Source: Shimia sp. SK013
GTDB lineage: Bacteria; Pseudomonadota; Alphaproteobacteria; Rhodobacterales; Rhodobacteraceae
NCBI RefSeq assembly: GCF_001292625.1
Contig: NZ_LAJH01000028.1
Span: 186,001-250,000 of the forward strand
DNA length: 64,000 nucleotides
Reading direction: 5' to 3'
Of this stretch, positions 25,313-33,718 are shown piece after piece; positions within the stretch are counted from its first letter, which is position 1, and every line of letters starts with the position of its first letter. The translations under genes were made by a program, and so were the position numbers. The notes below the pieces were generated by a model. The model was not told the origin of the DNA and did not search any database. It saw only the letters and a list, made by a program, of their open reading frames with translations.

Positions 25313-26061
25313 GGGTGGATTGGACGCCTTTGTTGGAGGAGTTCCGGTTATGGCGCGCGGCGGGCATGACGTTTCCACTTTGGTGGCGTGATGATGATGC
25401 GGTTGCGCCAACCGCGGCGTTGGATAAGCTTGAAACCTTAAGTGCAAAGACCGGCGCGCCTGTGCATCTGGCGGTGATTCCACACGATGCGTCTGAGGAC
25501 TTGGCCCGCAGCTTGAGCGATAAATTTGTGCCGGTGGTGCATGGCTGGGCTCACGCCAACAATCAGGCCGAAGGCAAAAAGGCCGAGTTTGGCGACGGAC
25601 GCGACCCCGCTGCCGCGCGCGTGGATATGCAGCAATCCATTGCGCGGATGAAAACCTTGTTTGGTGTGCGGCTGGCGCCGATGTTTGTGCCGCCGTGGAA
25701 CCGGTTTGACCCGAACTTGCTGCCGACTCTGGCTGCGTTGGGATTTGACGCGCTGTCGACCTATTTGCCGCGCAAAGTTGCCGAACCCGTGGCTGGTGTT
25801 ACTCAGATCAACACGCATATCGACCCGATTTTCTGGCGCGGGACACGCGGTTTGGTGGCACCCGAAACACTTGTGGCGCAAACCGTTGCACTGTTGCAGG
25901 CGCGGCGCGCAGGCACTCAGGACAATGACGAACCCCTCGGATATCTGACGCACCACCTTGTGCATGACGCCGATATCTGGGAGTTTTCACATCAGTTTTT
26001 ACAGGAAATGTGCGACGGGCCTGTGCGGCTTTATCGCCATGATGAAAAGGGATTTTCATGA
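25309..26061 (+). CDS. cytoplasmic polysaccharide-deacetylase-like protein
   Basis: A 250-residue protein with NodB-fold features. The metal site is suggested by WWRDDDAV (motif 1, residues 25–32) and HGWAHAN (motif 2, H-x3-H), and the third motif reads FVPPWNRF. A later histidine pair lies in LTHHLVHD. No signal peptide or membrane anchor is visible, unlike most peptidoglycan and polysaccharide deacetylases. It would therefore remove an acetyl group from a nucleotide- or lipid-linked amino sugar in the cytoplasm (inference). The start codon overlaps the glycosyltransferase stop by 4 bp. Confidence 0.75.
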   Translation: MRVDWTPLLEEFRLWRAAGMTFPLWWRDDDAVAPTAALDKLETLSAKTGAPVHLAVIPHDASEDLARSLSDKFVPVVHGWAHANNQAEGKKAEFGDGRDPAAARVDMQQSIARMKTLFGVRLAPMFVPPWNRFDPNLLPTLAALGFDALSTYLPRKVAEPVAGVTQINTHIDPIFWRGTRGLVAPETLVAQTVALLQARRAGTQDNDEPLGYLTHHLVHDADIWEFSHQFLQEMCDGPVRLYRHDEKGFS

Positions 26062-26534
26062 GCCGTCTCAACAGCATGATGCGCCGCCTTGCGGCACAGG
26101 CCGAAGGGTTGGAGTGGGGTTTGACCCAAATTGGCACTTTAGAAGGTGATTTCCTTGAGATGGGACTTGGCAATGGTCGGACTTATGATCACATGCGGGA
26201 AATTGCGCCGGACCGCCGGATTTGGGTGATAGATCGCGCGCTGAACTGTCATGAATCCTGTGTGCCGCCCAAAGAAGACTATCTTGAGGGCGAGGCGGAA
26301 GACATGCTGCGTAAATTGGCGGCAGATGGCGTGAAAATCGCGTTGGGGCATTACGATTTCGGGTTTGGCGTCAAAGCCAAAGACGTGGCCGAAGCGGCGC
26401 GTCTGTCGGAAATGATTGCTGCAGTCATGGCCCCGAATGGTGTTTTGATTTCAGGTCAGCCCTTGGTTGGATTTGAACAGGTGCGTGGGCCTGAAACTGT
26501 CGCGCCGGAGCGGTATCACTTTTATCGGGCCTAA
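26058..26534 (+). CDS. small SAM-dependent methyltransferase-like protein
   Basis: A 158-residue protein with a class I methyltransferase motif I, FLEMGLGNGRTYDHMRE (about residues 32–48), then IWVIDRALN as the acidic end of beta-2. The rest is short for a full Rossmann methyltransferase. It ends the glycan operon, overlaps the deacetylase gene by 4 bp and is followed by a terminator hairpin. It may methylate the finished glycan; no substrate can be read from the sequence. Confidence 0.7.
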   Translation: MSRLNSMMRRLAAQAEGLEWGLTQIGTLEGDFLEMGLGNGRTYDHMREIAPDRRIWVIDRALNCHESCVPPKEDYLEGEAEDMLRKLAADGVKIALGHYDFGFGVKAKDVAEAARLSEMIAAVMAPNGVLISGQPLVGFEQVRGPETVAPERYHFYRA

Positions 26535-26570
26535 GCGGTCGGAAAATGGGCTCGGTGATAGAGAACTGAA

Positions 26571-26601
26571 AAAGGCTGCGCCACAAACCGGTGCAGCCTT
26601 T
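26571..26601. terminator. bidirectional terminator between the glycan operon and trhO
   Basis: A 12-bp stem with one G·U pair: AAAGGCTGCGCC (26571–26582) and GGTGCAGCCTTT (26590–26601), loop of 7. The plus-strand T tract is short, while the minus strand runs into TTTTTC. It lies between convergent genes and can serve both. Confidence 0.75.
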
Positions 26602-26622
26602 CGATTTCGAATGCAGTTCTGA

Positions 26623-27531
26623 TCAATCCAGTCCGATGATATGCTGTTCTCCGCGTTCACGGGCCAGCAACATCTGTTTTTGACGCTCCCGGAAGCGGGC
26701 TTTGTCTCTCTCAGAAGACTCGTCCACACAGTGGTGGCAACTTACACCTGCTTCGTATTCGGGACGGGCCAGATCTTCGGGCAGAATCGGGCGGCGGCAA
26801 GCGTGGCACAAAACGTGCGGGCCTTCCTTCAGCGCGTGACCCACGGAGACACGGCCGTCAAAGACAAAGCATTCGCCATCCCATGTGCTGTCTTCCTGTG
26901 GCACCTCTTCGAGGTATTTCAGGATGCCGCCTTTAAGGTGGTACACTTCCTCAACCCCTTGGCTCATCAGGAAGTTGGTGGATTTTTCGCACCGAATCCC
27001 GCCGGTGCAGAACATGGCGACGCGTTTGTTGTGGAAGCGATCCTTGTTCTCTTCCCACCATGCCGGGAATTCACGGAAAGACGCGGTTTCCGGATCGACG
27101 GCACCCTGAAAAGTGCCAATCGCCACTTCGTAGTCATTGCGGGTGTCGATGGTCACGACGTCGGGTGACTGGATCAACTCGTTCCAGTCCTGTGGTGTAA
27201 CATAGTTGCCTACATGTGCGGTCGGATCGACATTGGGTTGGCCAAGCGTCACGATCTCTTTCTTGAGCTTCACTTTCATCCGCGGAAAAGGCTTGTCTGA
27301 CGCGGTGCTGAGTTTCCACTCAAAATTCGCACACCCCGGTAGGGATTGAATGTGTGCTATAATCGCATCGATGCCTTTGCGCGTACCTGCGATGGTGCCG
27401 TTGATCCCCTCAGGCGCCAGCAGCAATGTGCCGGTAATGCCTTCTTTGAGGCAAAGCTCGAGCAAAGGTGGACGCAGGGCCTCGTGGTTTTCGAAGCGGC
27501 TGAAGTGGTAGAGGGCACAGACTGTAAACAT
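26623..27531 (-). CDS. trhO: tRNA uridine-34 5-hydroxylase TrhO (YceA-type rhodanese)
   Basis: A 302-residue rhodanese-domain protein. The catalytic loop is FCTGGIRCEKSTNFL, and upstream VVTIDTRNDYEVAIGTFQGA is the first rhodanese strand and helix. A C-terminal part with cysteine pairs (CHACRRP, SCHHC) suggests a small metal site. The family (YceA/TrhO) hydroxylates uridine 34 of certain tRNAs in a prephenate- or O2-dependent way. Starts at ATG 27531, stands alone, and ends at a shared terminator. Confidence 0.92.
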   Translation of the reverse strand: MFTVCALYHFSRFENHEALRPPLLELCLKEGITGTLLLAPEGINGTIAGTRKGIDAIIAHIQSLPGCANFEWKLSTASDKPFPRMKVKLKKEIVTLGQPNVDPTAHVGNYVTPQDWNELIQSPDVVTIDTRNDYEVAIGTFQGAVDPETASFREFPAWWEENKDRFHNKRVAMFCTGGIRCEKSTNFLMSQGVEEVYHLKGGILKYLEEVPQEDSTWDGECFVFDGRVSVGHALKEGPHVLCHACRRPILPEDLARPEYEAGVSCHHCVDESSERDKARFRERQKQMLLARERGEQHIIGLD

Positions 27532-27657
27532 AGCGGTCCATTACGCCCAATTTAGTCTCGCATCAAGATCGATGGACCGGCTGCGACAATCGAGCTTTCT
27601 GGTCGATTTTTGGCTTTTGAGTTTCCGAAATTTGCAGGTTGGAGTCAAAATTCGGAC

Positions 27658-28404
27658 CTAGAGGAAAGCGATTAAGCCACCCCAAATCAGGCGCAAGGCA
27701 ATCAACACAAGGATCACGTTCAGAATGCGATGAAAGCCGTGATCTGTCATGCGGCCGAGAACAAGCTTACCGACCCAAGTGCCAAGCGTGCCGGCGGCGA
27801 TCAAACCGGCGATGAACAGCGCCCAATCGCCGAAGGCAAAGCCGAGCACACCGAACATCGCAACCTTGAGCCCGTGTTGAACAGTCATCAAAGCCGCATG
27901 AGTGGCGGTGTGGGCGTGTCGATCGAGTTTCAACGCCTTGATATAACCCGCCACAAAGGGGCCTGTGGCGCCGAAGAACATCGTCAGAAAGCTGGAGATC
28001 ACGCCAGTAACGAGGGGCCATTGCGCCAACCATTTTGGCGGGCGGGCAAAGACCACCCAGAGGATGAAGAAGCCGACAACCGATTGAATGACCCAGCCTG
28101 GCAGGCTGACCACAACGCTGCCGCCGATGGCGATGCCGACAAGCGAGCCAATGACAAAGGCGGGCAGTGCGGTCCACATCACGTGACGAATGAACATCAA
28201 GGCGCGAACGCTGTTTGAACCAAGTTGCACAACGCCGTGTATCGGGATGATGGCTGCAGGCGGCAGCAGCACGGCGCAGGCGGCAAGGAACGCGATGCCG
28301 CCACCGATGCCGAAGGCCGCGGTGATGAATGAGCCTGCAAAGCTGGTGGCCAGCAAGGCAAGGGCGGCAAATTGGGTTAGGTCGGAAGGGATCAGGTCCG
28401 GCAT
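27658..28404 (-). CDS. TauE/SafE-family permease
   Basis: A 248-residue integral membrane protein with about eight helices. The N-terminal repeat has GSFITAAFGIGGGIAFL, and the second repeat VISSFLTMFFGATGPFVAGY, the conserved glycine-rich motifs of the TauE/SafE (DUF81) family. Members export or import sulfite, sulfoacetate and other small organic anions. No sulfonate gene is adjacent, so the substrate is open. It stands between trhO and the BKACE operon with gaps on both sides. Confidence 0.85.
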   Translation of the reverse strand: MPDLIPSDLTQFAALALLATSFAGSFITAAFGIGGGIAFLAACAVLLPPAAIIPIHGVVQLGSNSVRALMFIRHVMWTALPAFVIGSLVGIAIGGSVVVSLPGWVIQSVVGFFILWVVFARPPKWLAQWPLVTGVISSFLTMFFGATGPFVAGYIKALKLDRHAHTATHAALMTVQHGLKVAMFGVLGFAFGDWALFIAGLIAAGTLGTWVGKLVLGRMTDHGFHRILNVILVLIALRLIWGGLIAFL

Positions 28405-28468
28405 GGGGGGATCATGACCGTGGTTGCATCGGGGTCAAGGTGAGGAATGGCGGAGTGGCGCCGTTGGG

Positions 28469-29326
28469 TCAGGCGATTTTGAGCATGGCTCTTGCCTCTT
28501 GGGGGCTTGCGATTCCGCGTCCTGCGTTCTCGGCACAGGTGGCCAAAGCCTCGATCAACTGCCCGTTGGAGCGGGTTTTGCTGCCATCAGGCAAATAGAA
28601 TGTGTCCTCAACGCCGGTGCGTAGCATCCCCCCCAAGTCGGCGGCTTTTTGATGCGTTGCCCAGATGTCCTCGCGGCCAATCAATGTGGCCTGCCAAAAA
28701 CTGTCCTCAAGAATGTAGGGCATCAGAAATTCCAGCAACTCGGGACTAACGGGCATGCCAGAGGCGACGCCCATCACGAGGTTGTATTGTGCCCGCTGGG
28801 TCATGCCGTTTTTGACGTACATCGCCACCGAACGCACGATGCCGGTGTCGAAACATTCGAATTCAGGCAGAGTGCCGGATTCTGTCATGACGTCGATGTG
28901 GTCTTGGATCTTGGTGGGCGTGTTTTCAAACATCATAGGCGGCCAGGCCCAATCGCCATTTGAGCGCAGCTTTAGATAGTTGAGCGAGCCCGCGTTGCAG
29001 GCCGCGATTTCGGGTTTCAGGGCGCGTACGCAGGCCAGAGCGCCAGAATAATCCGGCCCGACAACGCCGGTGGTGGCGTTGATCAAGATGCCGGGACAAG
29101 CGGTGCGGATGGCGTCGACGATGTCAGTCGCGACAGCTGGATCCCAGCTGGGCAGGTGGCCTTTGCCGGGCTCTTGTTGGCGAAAATGGATGTGGATCAC
29201 CGCTGCACCTGCGTCCATCGCTTCGCGGGCGGAGGCGGCGCATTGGTCAGGGGTCACTGGCACTGGATGCTGTGTCGGGTCGGTCAGCACGCCATTCAGC
29301 GCACAGGTCAGGATGGCTTTGGTCAT
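28469..29326 (-). CDS. BKACE-family beta-keto acid cleavage enzyme
   Basis: A 285-residue protein of the 3-keto-5-aminohexanoate cleavage family. Metal ligands are predicted as H45 and H47 in AVIHIHFR and E240 in TGVEDTFYL, matching the family HxH…E pattern. These enzymes transfer an acetyl group from a beta-keto acid to acetyl-CoA to yield acetoacetyl-CoA and a new acyl-CoA. The gene abuts the upstream gene with no spacer and ends the minus-strand carboxylase operon. The exact keto acid cannot be read from the sequence. Confidence 0.88.
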   Translation of the reverse strand: MTKAILTCALNGVLTDPTQHPVPVTPDQCAASAREAMDAGAAVIHIHFRQQEPGKGHLPSWDPAVATDIVDAIRTACPGILINATTGVVGPDYSGALACVRALKPEIAACNAGSLNYLKLRSNGDWAWPPMMFENTPTKIQDHIDVMTESGTLPEFECFDTGIVRSVAMYVKNGMTQRAQYNLVMGVASGMPVSPELLEFLMPYILEDSFWQATLIGREDIWATHQKAADLGGMLRTGVEDTFYLPDGSKTRSNGQLIEALATCAENAGRGIASPQEARAMLKIA

Positions 29327-30139
29327 TTACGCCTCCTGCACATGGCGGCTGCCGGAGGTTGGCGGTGTTTCTGGCGGGCCCGCAAAGCATTGCGCGTTGG
29401 CCATCCACGTTTGCGCGGCTTCGCCAGTGGCGGTCAGCGCGGTGTCGGCAAAGGCGCGGGTTTGCGTGACGACAGCCGCAAAATCGGTGGCGGGGCCGGT
29501 GATGGTGTTGTCGGTGTCTTCGCCAAAGGTCCAGACCTCGCCCGATGGGGCAGTCAGCGTCAGGAGTGGCATGGTTTCGGGCACAGGCAGAGAATGGACC
29601 TGATGGGACCAGCCAAATGTGTTCACGCCCAAAACGACGATGTTTTTGACGCGATCAGACTCGGTGCGGGTTTTGCCAAGCGTGTCGAATACCTCAAATC
29701 CGTGCGCCCATGTTTCCATTTGGCGGGCGGTCATGGAGGAGCGGGCCGACATAGATGGGCCCACCCAGATCAGGCGTTGTTTTGGATCCATGGTGCGCCA
29801 GCGGGCGGCCATGTCGCGGGCCTTGGATATCCAAGCCTCGCGCAGGGTGGTTCCGCGCTCGGATATGGTGGCGTTTTCCACAGAACGGAGCGATCCGGTT
29901 TCGTTGAGCGAGGCCATCGCGCCACCGATCATTCTGGTAAAAGCGGCCTCGTCCGTGACGGACATATCAGCGCCGATATTCCAAAAATGCAGGTGCACGA
30001 GAACGTCCTCGATTGTCCAGCCTTTGAACTGCGTTGGTTGGCGCAGGCTGTCGGCGTCGAGGTCCGCGAGGGCCGTGTAAAGCGTTTCGGATTCGGTGAG
30101 AAAATCGTCGGCTTGGGACAAAGTTGGCGGCTGGGTCAT
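29327..30139 (-). CDS. DinB/mycothiol-isomerase-like protein (TIGR03084-type)
   Basis: A 270-residue protein. The helical N-terminal half, with GWTIEDVLVHLHFWNIGAD (putative metal histidines), resembles the DinB/maleylpyruvate-isomerase N-terminal fold. A C-terminal domain includes WTFGEDTDNTITGPATDFA, near the SCP2-like tail of that group. I link it to the TIGR03084 family, which is often beside acyl-CoA carboxylases. I start it at the ATG at 30139; a longer frame to 30217 overlaps the carboxylase gene end and is rejected. Function unknown. Confidence 0.68.
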   Translation of the reverse strand: MTQPPTLSQADDFLTESETLYTALADLDADSLRQPTQFKGWTIEDVLVHLHFWNIGADMSVTDEAAFTRMIGGAMASLNETGSLRSVENATISERGTTLREAWISKARDMAARWRTMDPKQRLIWVGPSMSARSSMTARQMETWAHGFEVFDTLGKTRTESDRVKNIVVLGVNTFGWSHQVHSLPVPETMPLLTLTAPSGEVWTFGEDTDNTITGPATDFAAVVTQTRAFADTALTATGEAAQTWMANAQCFAGPPETPPTSGSRHVQEA

Positions 30140-30144
30140 GGGGC

Positions 30145-31764
30145 TCACATTCTGGCGACGCCAAAGGCGTTGGGGTTGAGGTTGCGTCGGCGGGCGTCGG
30201 CAACGGTGTCGAGGCAAAAGGCGATGACCTTGCGGGTGTCGCGCGGGTCGATGACGCCATGATCAAGCACCTTGCCGGAGGTCACAAACGGTGAGGATTG
30301 CGCGTCAAACAAGCCTTGAATAGCGGCTTCTTGTTGGGCCATGCGGTCTTCGTCGACGTCAACGCCTTTGCGGGTGGCGCCTGCGCGGGCGACGAGGCTC
30401 ATGGTCTTGGCAGCTTGCGTACCGCCCATCACGCCGGACCGGGAATTGGGCCAGGCAAAGAGGAAATCCGGTTCATAGGCCACGCCGCACATGCCGTAGT
30501 TGCCCGCTCCAAAGGATGCCCCGCAGTAGAAGGTCAATTTGGGCACACGGGTGTTGGCCACGGCTTGGATCATTTTCGATCCGTGTTTGATCATGCCGGC
30601 CTGTTCATAGGCGGTGCCGACCATGTAGCCGGTGGTGTTGTTGAGAAACACCAAAGGCGTGCCGGCCTGATCACAGGCCTGAATGAAATGCGTGGCTTTG
30701 TTGGCGCCCGCCGGATCAATTGGGCCGTTGTTGGCGAGGATGCCGATGGTGTGGCCGTGAACTTGTGCCTGCAGGCAAAGCGTGGCGGCACCAAAGCCAG
30801 GTTTGAATTCATCAAAGTCCGAGCCGTCCACCAGCCGTGCGACCAGCTCCCGCGCGTCATAAGGTTTGGACCAGTCGGCAGGGACGACGCCAGCGATGTC
30901 GTCGATCGGATGGTTGGGCGCGGAAAAGTCACGGGTTGGAAGATCGGGCAAGTCACGGTTCCAATCCAACCGCGCCATGACGCGGCGGGCCAACGCGATG
31001 GCGTGGATGTCGTCATCTGCGAGGTATTCCACAAGGCCGGATTTGGTGGCGTGCATTTCGGCGCCACCAAGGTCGGCGTCTTTGGCGACCTCCCCCGTTG
31101 CGGCGTTCACCAGGGCGGCCCCCGCGAGCGCCGCCATGCCGTTTTTCTTGACCCCAATCACGTAGTCCGACAGGCCCGGCATATATGCACCGCCTGCGGT
31201 TGAGGGGCCATGCAGCACCGCAATTGTTGGCAAACCTGCAGCGGAGAGTTTCGCGAGATTGCGGAAGACGCCGCCGCCCAAGGCCCAATCTTCGACCTGA
31301 TAGTTCATCAGGTTGGCACCAGCGCTTTCCACCAGATGCAAAAACGGCAGTTTCTGGCGCAGGGCGATATCCTGAGCGGACAACATGGCTTGCAGGGATT
31401 TGGGGCTCAGCGCGCCTGCGTTGATGCCACTGTCGTCGATCACGATCATGCAGCGCACGCCGGAGACCACGCCGATGCCCATGATGAAGGTCGAGCCGGG
31501 CAAGGATTTATCGGGGTCCTTGGTGTCGGCCATGTAGCCTGCGAGGCTGTGCAGGCGCAGGAATGGCGCGCCGGGATCAAGCAGGCGCGCAAGCCGGTCA
31601 CGTGGCGTGATCTGGCCGCGAGCCTCAAAGCGGGCGCGGCGGTCTTCGGATTTCGCAGCTGTGCGCGCCTCCAACGCGCGAAGCGCGTCGACAGCGGCCA
31701 ACATGGCTGTCCGATTGTCGGCAAACGCAGGGTCCGCCCGGGTGATTTTTGGTCCTGTCCACAT
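30145..31764 (-). CDS. acyl-CoA carboxylase carboxyltransferase (beta) subunit
   Basis: A 539-residue biotin-dependent carboxyltransferase with two crotonase-like halves. The N half has the acyl-CoA oxyanion region around VLHGPSTAGGAYMPGLSDYV; the C half has LVFLNNTTGYMVGTAYEQAG and FYCGASFGAGNYGMCG. It resembles methylcrotonyl-, geranyl- and propionyl-CoA carboxylase beta subunits, nearest in style to the MCC/geranyl type. No biotin-carrying alpha subunit is in the window, so a partner must lie elsewhere. It heads the operon with the DinB-like gene and BKACE, divergent from the PaaX-like regulator. Confidence 0.9.
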   Translation of the reverse strand: MWTGPKITRADPAFADNRTAMLAAVDALRALEARTAAKSEDRRARFEARGQITPRDRLARLLDPGAPFLRLHSLAGYMADTKDPDKSLPGSTFIMGIGVVSGVRCMIVIDDSGINAGALSPKSLQAMLSAQDIALRQKLPFLHLVESAGANLMNYQVEDWALGGGVFRNLAKLSAAGLPTIAVLHGPSTAGGAYMPGLSDYVIGVKKNGMAALAGAALVNAATGEVAKDADLGGAEMHATKSGLVEYLADDDIHAIALARRVMARLDWNRDLPDLPTRDFSAPNHPIDDIAGVVPADWSKPYDARELVARLVDGSDFDEFKPGFGAATLCLQAQVHGHTIGILANNGPIDPAGANKATHFIQACDQAGTPLVFLNNTTGYMVGTAYEQAGMIKHGSKMIQAVANTRVPKLTFYCGASFGAGNYGMCGVAYEPDFLFAWPNSRSGVMGGTQAAKTMSLVARAGATRKGVDVDEDRMAQQEAAIQGLFDAQSSPFVTSGKVLDHGVIDPRDTRKVIAFCLDTVADARRRNLNPNAFGVARM

Positions 31765-31936
31765 GGGTTGCGCCCTCCTCCTGACACGTCCCTATTTCGG
31801 TGTAGTGTGTTCCGCCCGCGCCGAGGCGGCAAGTCGCAACGGATGTGACGTCACGTGCAGGTCGCGTCGTGGTGCGGCTTGAGAAGGTCGTGACGCTCGC
31901 CTAGGGTGGGCGCAGATCATCAAGCGGAACAAGACT

Positions 31937-32713
31937 TTGGAACCCACTGAGCTGCAACAAATTATTGCCCGCGTGGCCAGTGTGGGACCTATCAAAGTCT
32001 GGTCGGTTGTGGTGTCTGTGCTGGGCGATTTGATGCAATCGGCTGACGACACTTTGGGCGCGAGTCAGCTGGACGCGTTGGTGGCGCCGATGGGGATCAA
32101 CAATCAGGCCCTGCGGGTCGCTGTGCACCGTTTGCGCAATGACGGTTGGGTCGACACCCAACGACAGGGGCGGCGGTCGCGATATCAGCTGACTGCGCGA
32201 GGATGGGCGGAAACGGAACGGGTGCGACCTGATATTTATGGGGCTGCTCCTCAGCCAAATGGCAAATGCGTGTTTTTGGCGGTGGGTCCGCCCCATCTGG
32301 CGGCGCCTGATTTTGCGGCGCAGTTGCCCAAAGACAGCGTTGTTCTGACATCTCGTTCGGGTCTTGTTGCGGGGCGGGACGGGATACCGTTGGATTGGCT
32401 TTGTGCGCCTTATGAGGACCGGTCGATGCCTGACTGGGGAAAGGCCGCTGTGGTGCCTGAATCGCTTGCGCGGGAATACGAGGCATTGCGTGCCATTGTG
32501 GAGCCATTGCTGAGCTTACCGATGCCGTCTGAAGGTTTGGAATGCGCGGCGTTGCGGCTGGCAGTCCTGCACCATTGGCGGAGGCTGCGGCTGCGGCACG
32601 GCGCGTTGCCGGATTTGGTGTTGGGTGAGGATTGGGCTGGCGCGCGGTGTCGATTGGTGGTGCTTGAAGCGCTCAGCCGTTTTGCTCGGCCTGAGCTGAG
32701 CGCGCTGGAGTAG
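31937..32713 (+). CDS. PaaX-family transcriptional regulator
   Basis: A 258-residue regulator. The N-terminal winged helix contains NNQALRVAVHRLRNDGWVDT, then RQGRRSRYQLTARGWAETER, typical of PaaX, the phenylacetyl-CoA-responsive repressor. The TTG start at 31937 has AGCGGA about 7 bp upstream. It is divergent from the acyl-CoA carboxylase operon across a 172-bp gap, so it probably senses an acyl-CoA and controls that operon (inference). A LysR gene follows after 4 bp in the same direction. Confidence 0.86.
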   Translation: MEPTELQQIIARVASVGPIKVWSVVVSVLGDLMQSADDTLGASQLDALVAPMGINNQALRVAVHRLRNDGWVDTQRQGRRSRYQLTARGWAETERVRPDIYGAAPQPNGKCVFLAVGPPHLAAPDFAAQLPKDSVVLTSRSGLVAGRDGIPLDWLCAPYEDRSMPDWGKAAVVPESLAREYEALRAIVEPLLSLPMPSEGLECAALRLAVLHHWRRLRLRHGALPDLVLGEDWAGARCRLVVLEALSRFARPELSALE

Positions 32714-32717
32714 AGTT

Positions 32718-33626
32718 TTGGCGCAGATCACCCTGAAACAGCTGGAAACCTTTGTGAAAGTCGCGGACCTGGGTGGGTTCCGGCGGGCCGCTGAGCAGCT
32801 GAACACCACGCAACCGAATGTGTCGGCGCGCATTGCCGCGCTTGAGGCGCAACTGCAGCGCAAGCTGATGGAACGCGACGCCGGGTCGGTTCGGTTGACG
32901 CCCTTTGGTGAAATCATGCTGGGCAAGGCCCGATTGGTTCTGGCGTCGATGGACGAATTTGTCGTGGGCGCTGGCAATGACGTGCTGTTTGACGGGGTGC
33001 TGCGGTTGGGTGTGACCGAGATGGTGGCGCACAGTTGGTTGGTGCCTTACCTCTCTGCTTTGAAAGACAAATTTCCGAACATTGACGTAGATTTGACCGT
33101 GGATTTATCGGCCAATTTGTCTGAAGCCTTGTTCAATCGGGGGCTGGATTTGGCTCTGCAAAGCGGGCCGTTTGGGCGCACCACCGTGCAAGCGCTGCCG
33201 TTGGGCAGTTTCCCCTATATCTGGGTGGCATCGCCGTCGTTGGGGATCGGACAAAAGGTTCTGAGCTGGCCGGATCTGGCGGCGTTTTCGATCCTCACCC
33301 ATGCGCGAGGCACATTGCCGTTTGACCAGATCAGCGATCACATGGCGGGCTTTGCCGACGTGCCGGCGCGGCTGGTGCCGTCGACCAATATGGCGGCGGG
33401 CATCCAGATGACGATCGAAGGATTGGGCGTGGCCTGTTTGCCGGAGATCATGGTGCGACAGGAATTGAGGGACGGAAAGTTGGAGGCGTTGCGGTATCTG
33501 TGGTGCCCCGATGCGTTGCGGTTTTCCGCCCGTTTTGAAGAGACCGCACCGCATTTTGTGCATGAGGCGGCCGAGTTGGCGGCTCGGGTCAGTTGGTCTG
33601 ATGTGGGTGTCGCAGACGAACGATAA
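32718..33626 (+). CDS. LysR-family transcriptional regulator
   Basis: A 302-residue LysR protein. The N-terminal helix-turn-helix (TLKQLETFVKVADLGGFRRA … QLNTTQPNVSARIAALE) is complete, and the C-terminal part is a normal LysR effector domain. The TTG start at 32718 follows GGAG by a few bp. It is co-directional with PaaX (4 bp upstream) and with the hydantoinase operon (92 bp downstream), which is the likely target. Inducer unknown. Confidence 0.88.
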   Translation: MAQITLKQLETFVKVADLGGFRRAAEQLNTTQPNVSARIAALEAQLQRKLMERDAGSVRLTPFGEIMLGKARLVLASMDEFVVGAGNDVLFDGVLRLGVTEMVAHSWLVPYLSALKDKFPNIDVDLTVDLSANLSEALFNRGLDLALQSGPFGRTTVQALPLGSFPYIWVASPSLGIGQKVLSWPDLAAFSILTHARGTLPFDQISDHMAGFADVPARLVPSTNMAAGIQMTIEGLGVACLPEIMVRQELRDGKLEALRYLWCPDALRFSARFEETAPHFVHEAAELAARVSWSDVGVADER

Positions 33627-33718
33627 ATTTTTTTGATTGATATAATATAAAAGAATAATTGGAATAGATTGAAACGGCTGCGCTAGGCTTTGGGTCACGA
33701 ACACGAAGGAGCGCGGGC
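33627..33718 (+). promoter_or_regulatory. AT-rich promoter region of the hydantoinase operon
   Basis: This 92-bp gap is far more AT-rich than its surroundings. It holds an exact TATAAT at 33641–33646, but no clear -35 element at standard spacing, which fits activator-dependent (LysR) control. AAGGAG at 33706–33711 lies 7 bp before the hyuA ATG. Confidence 0.5.
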
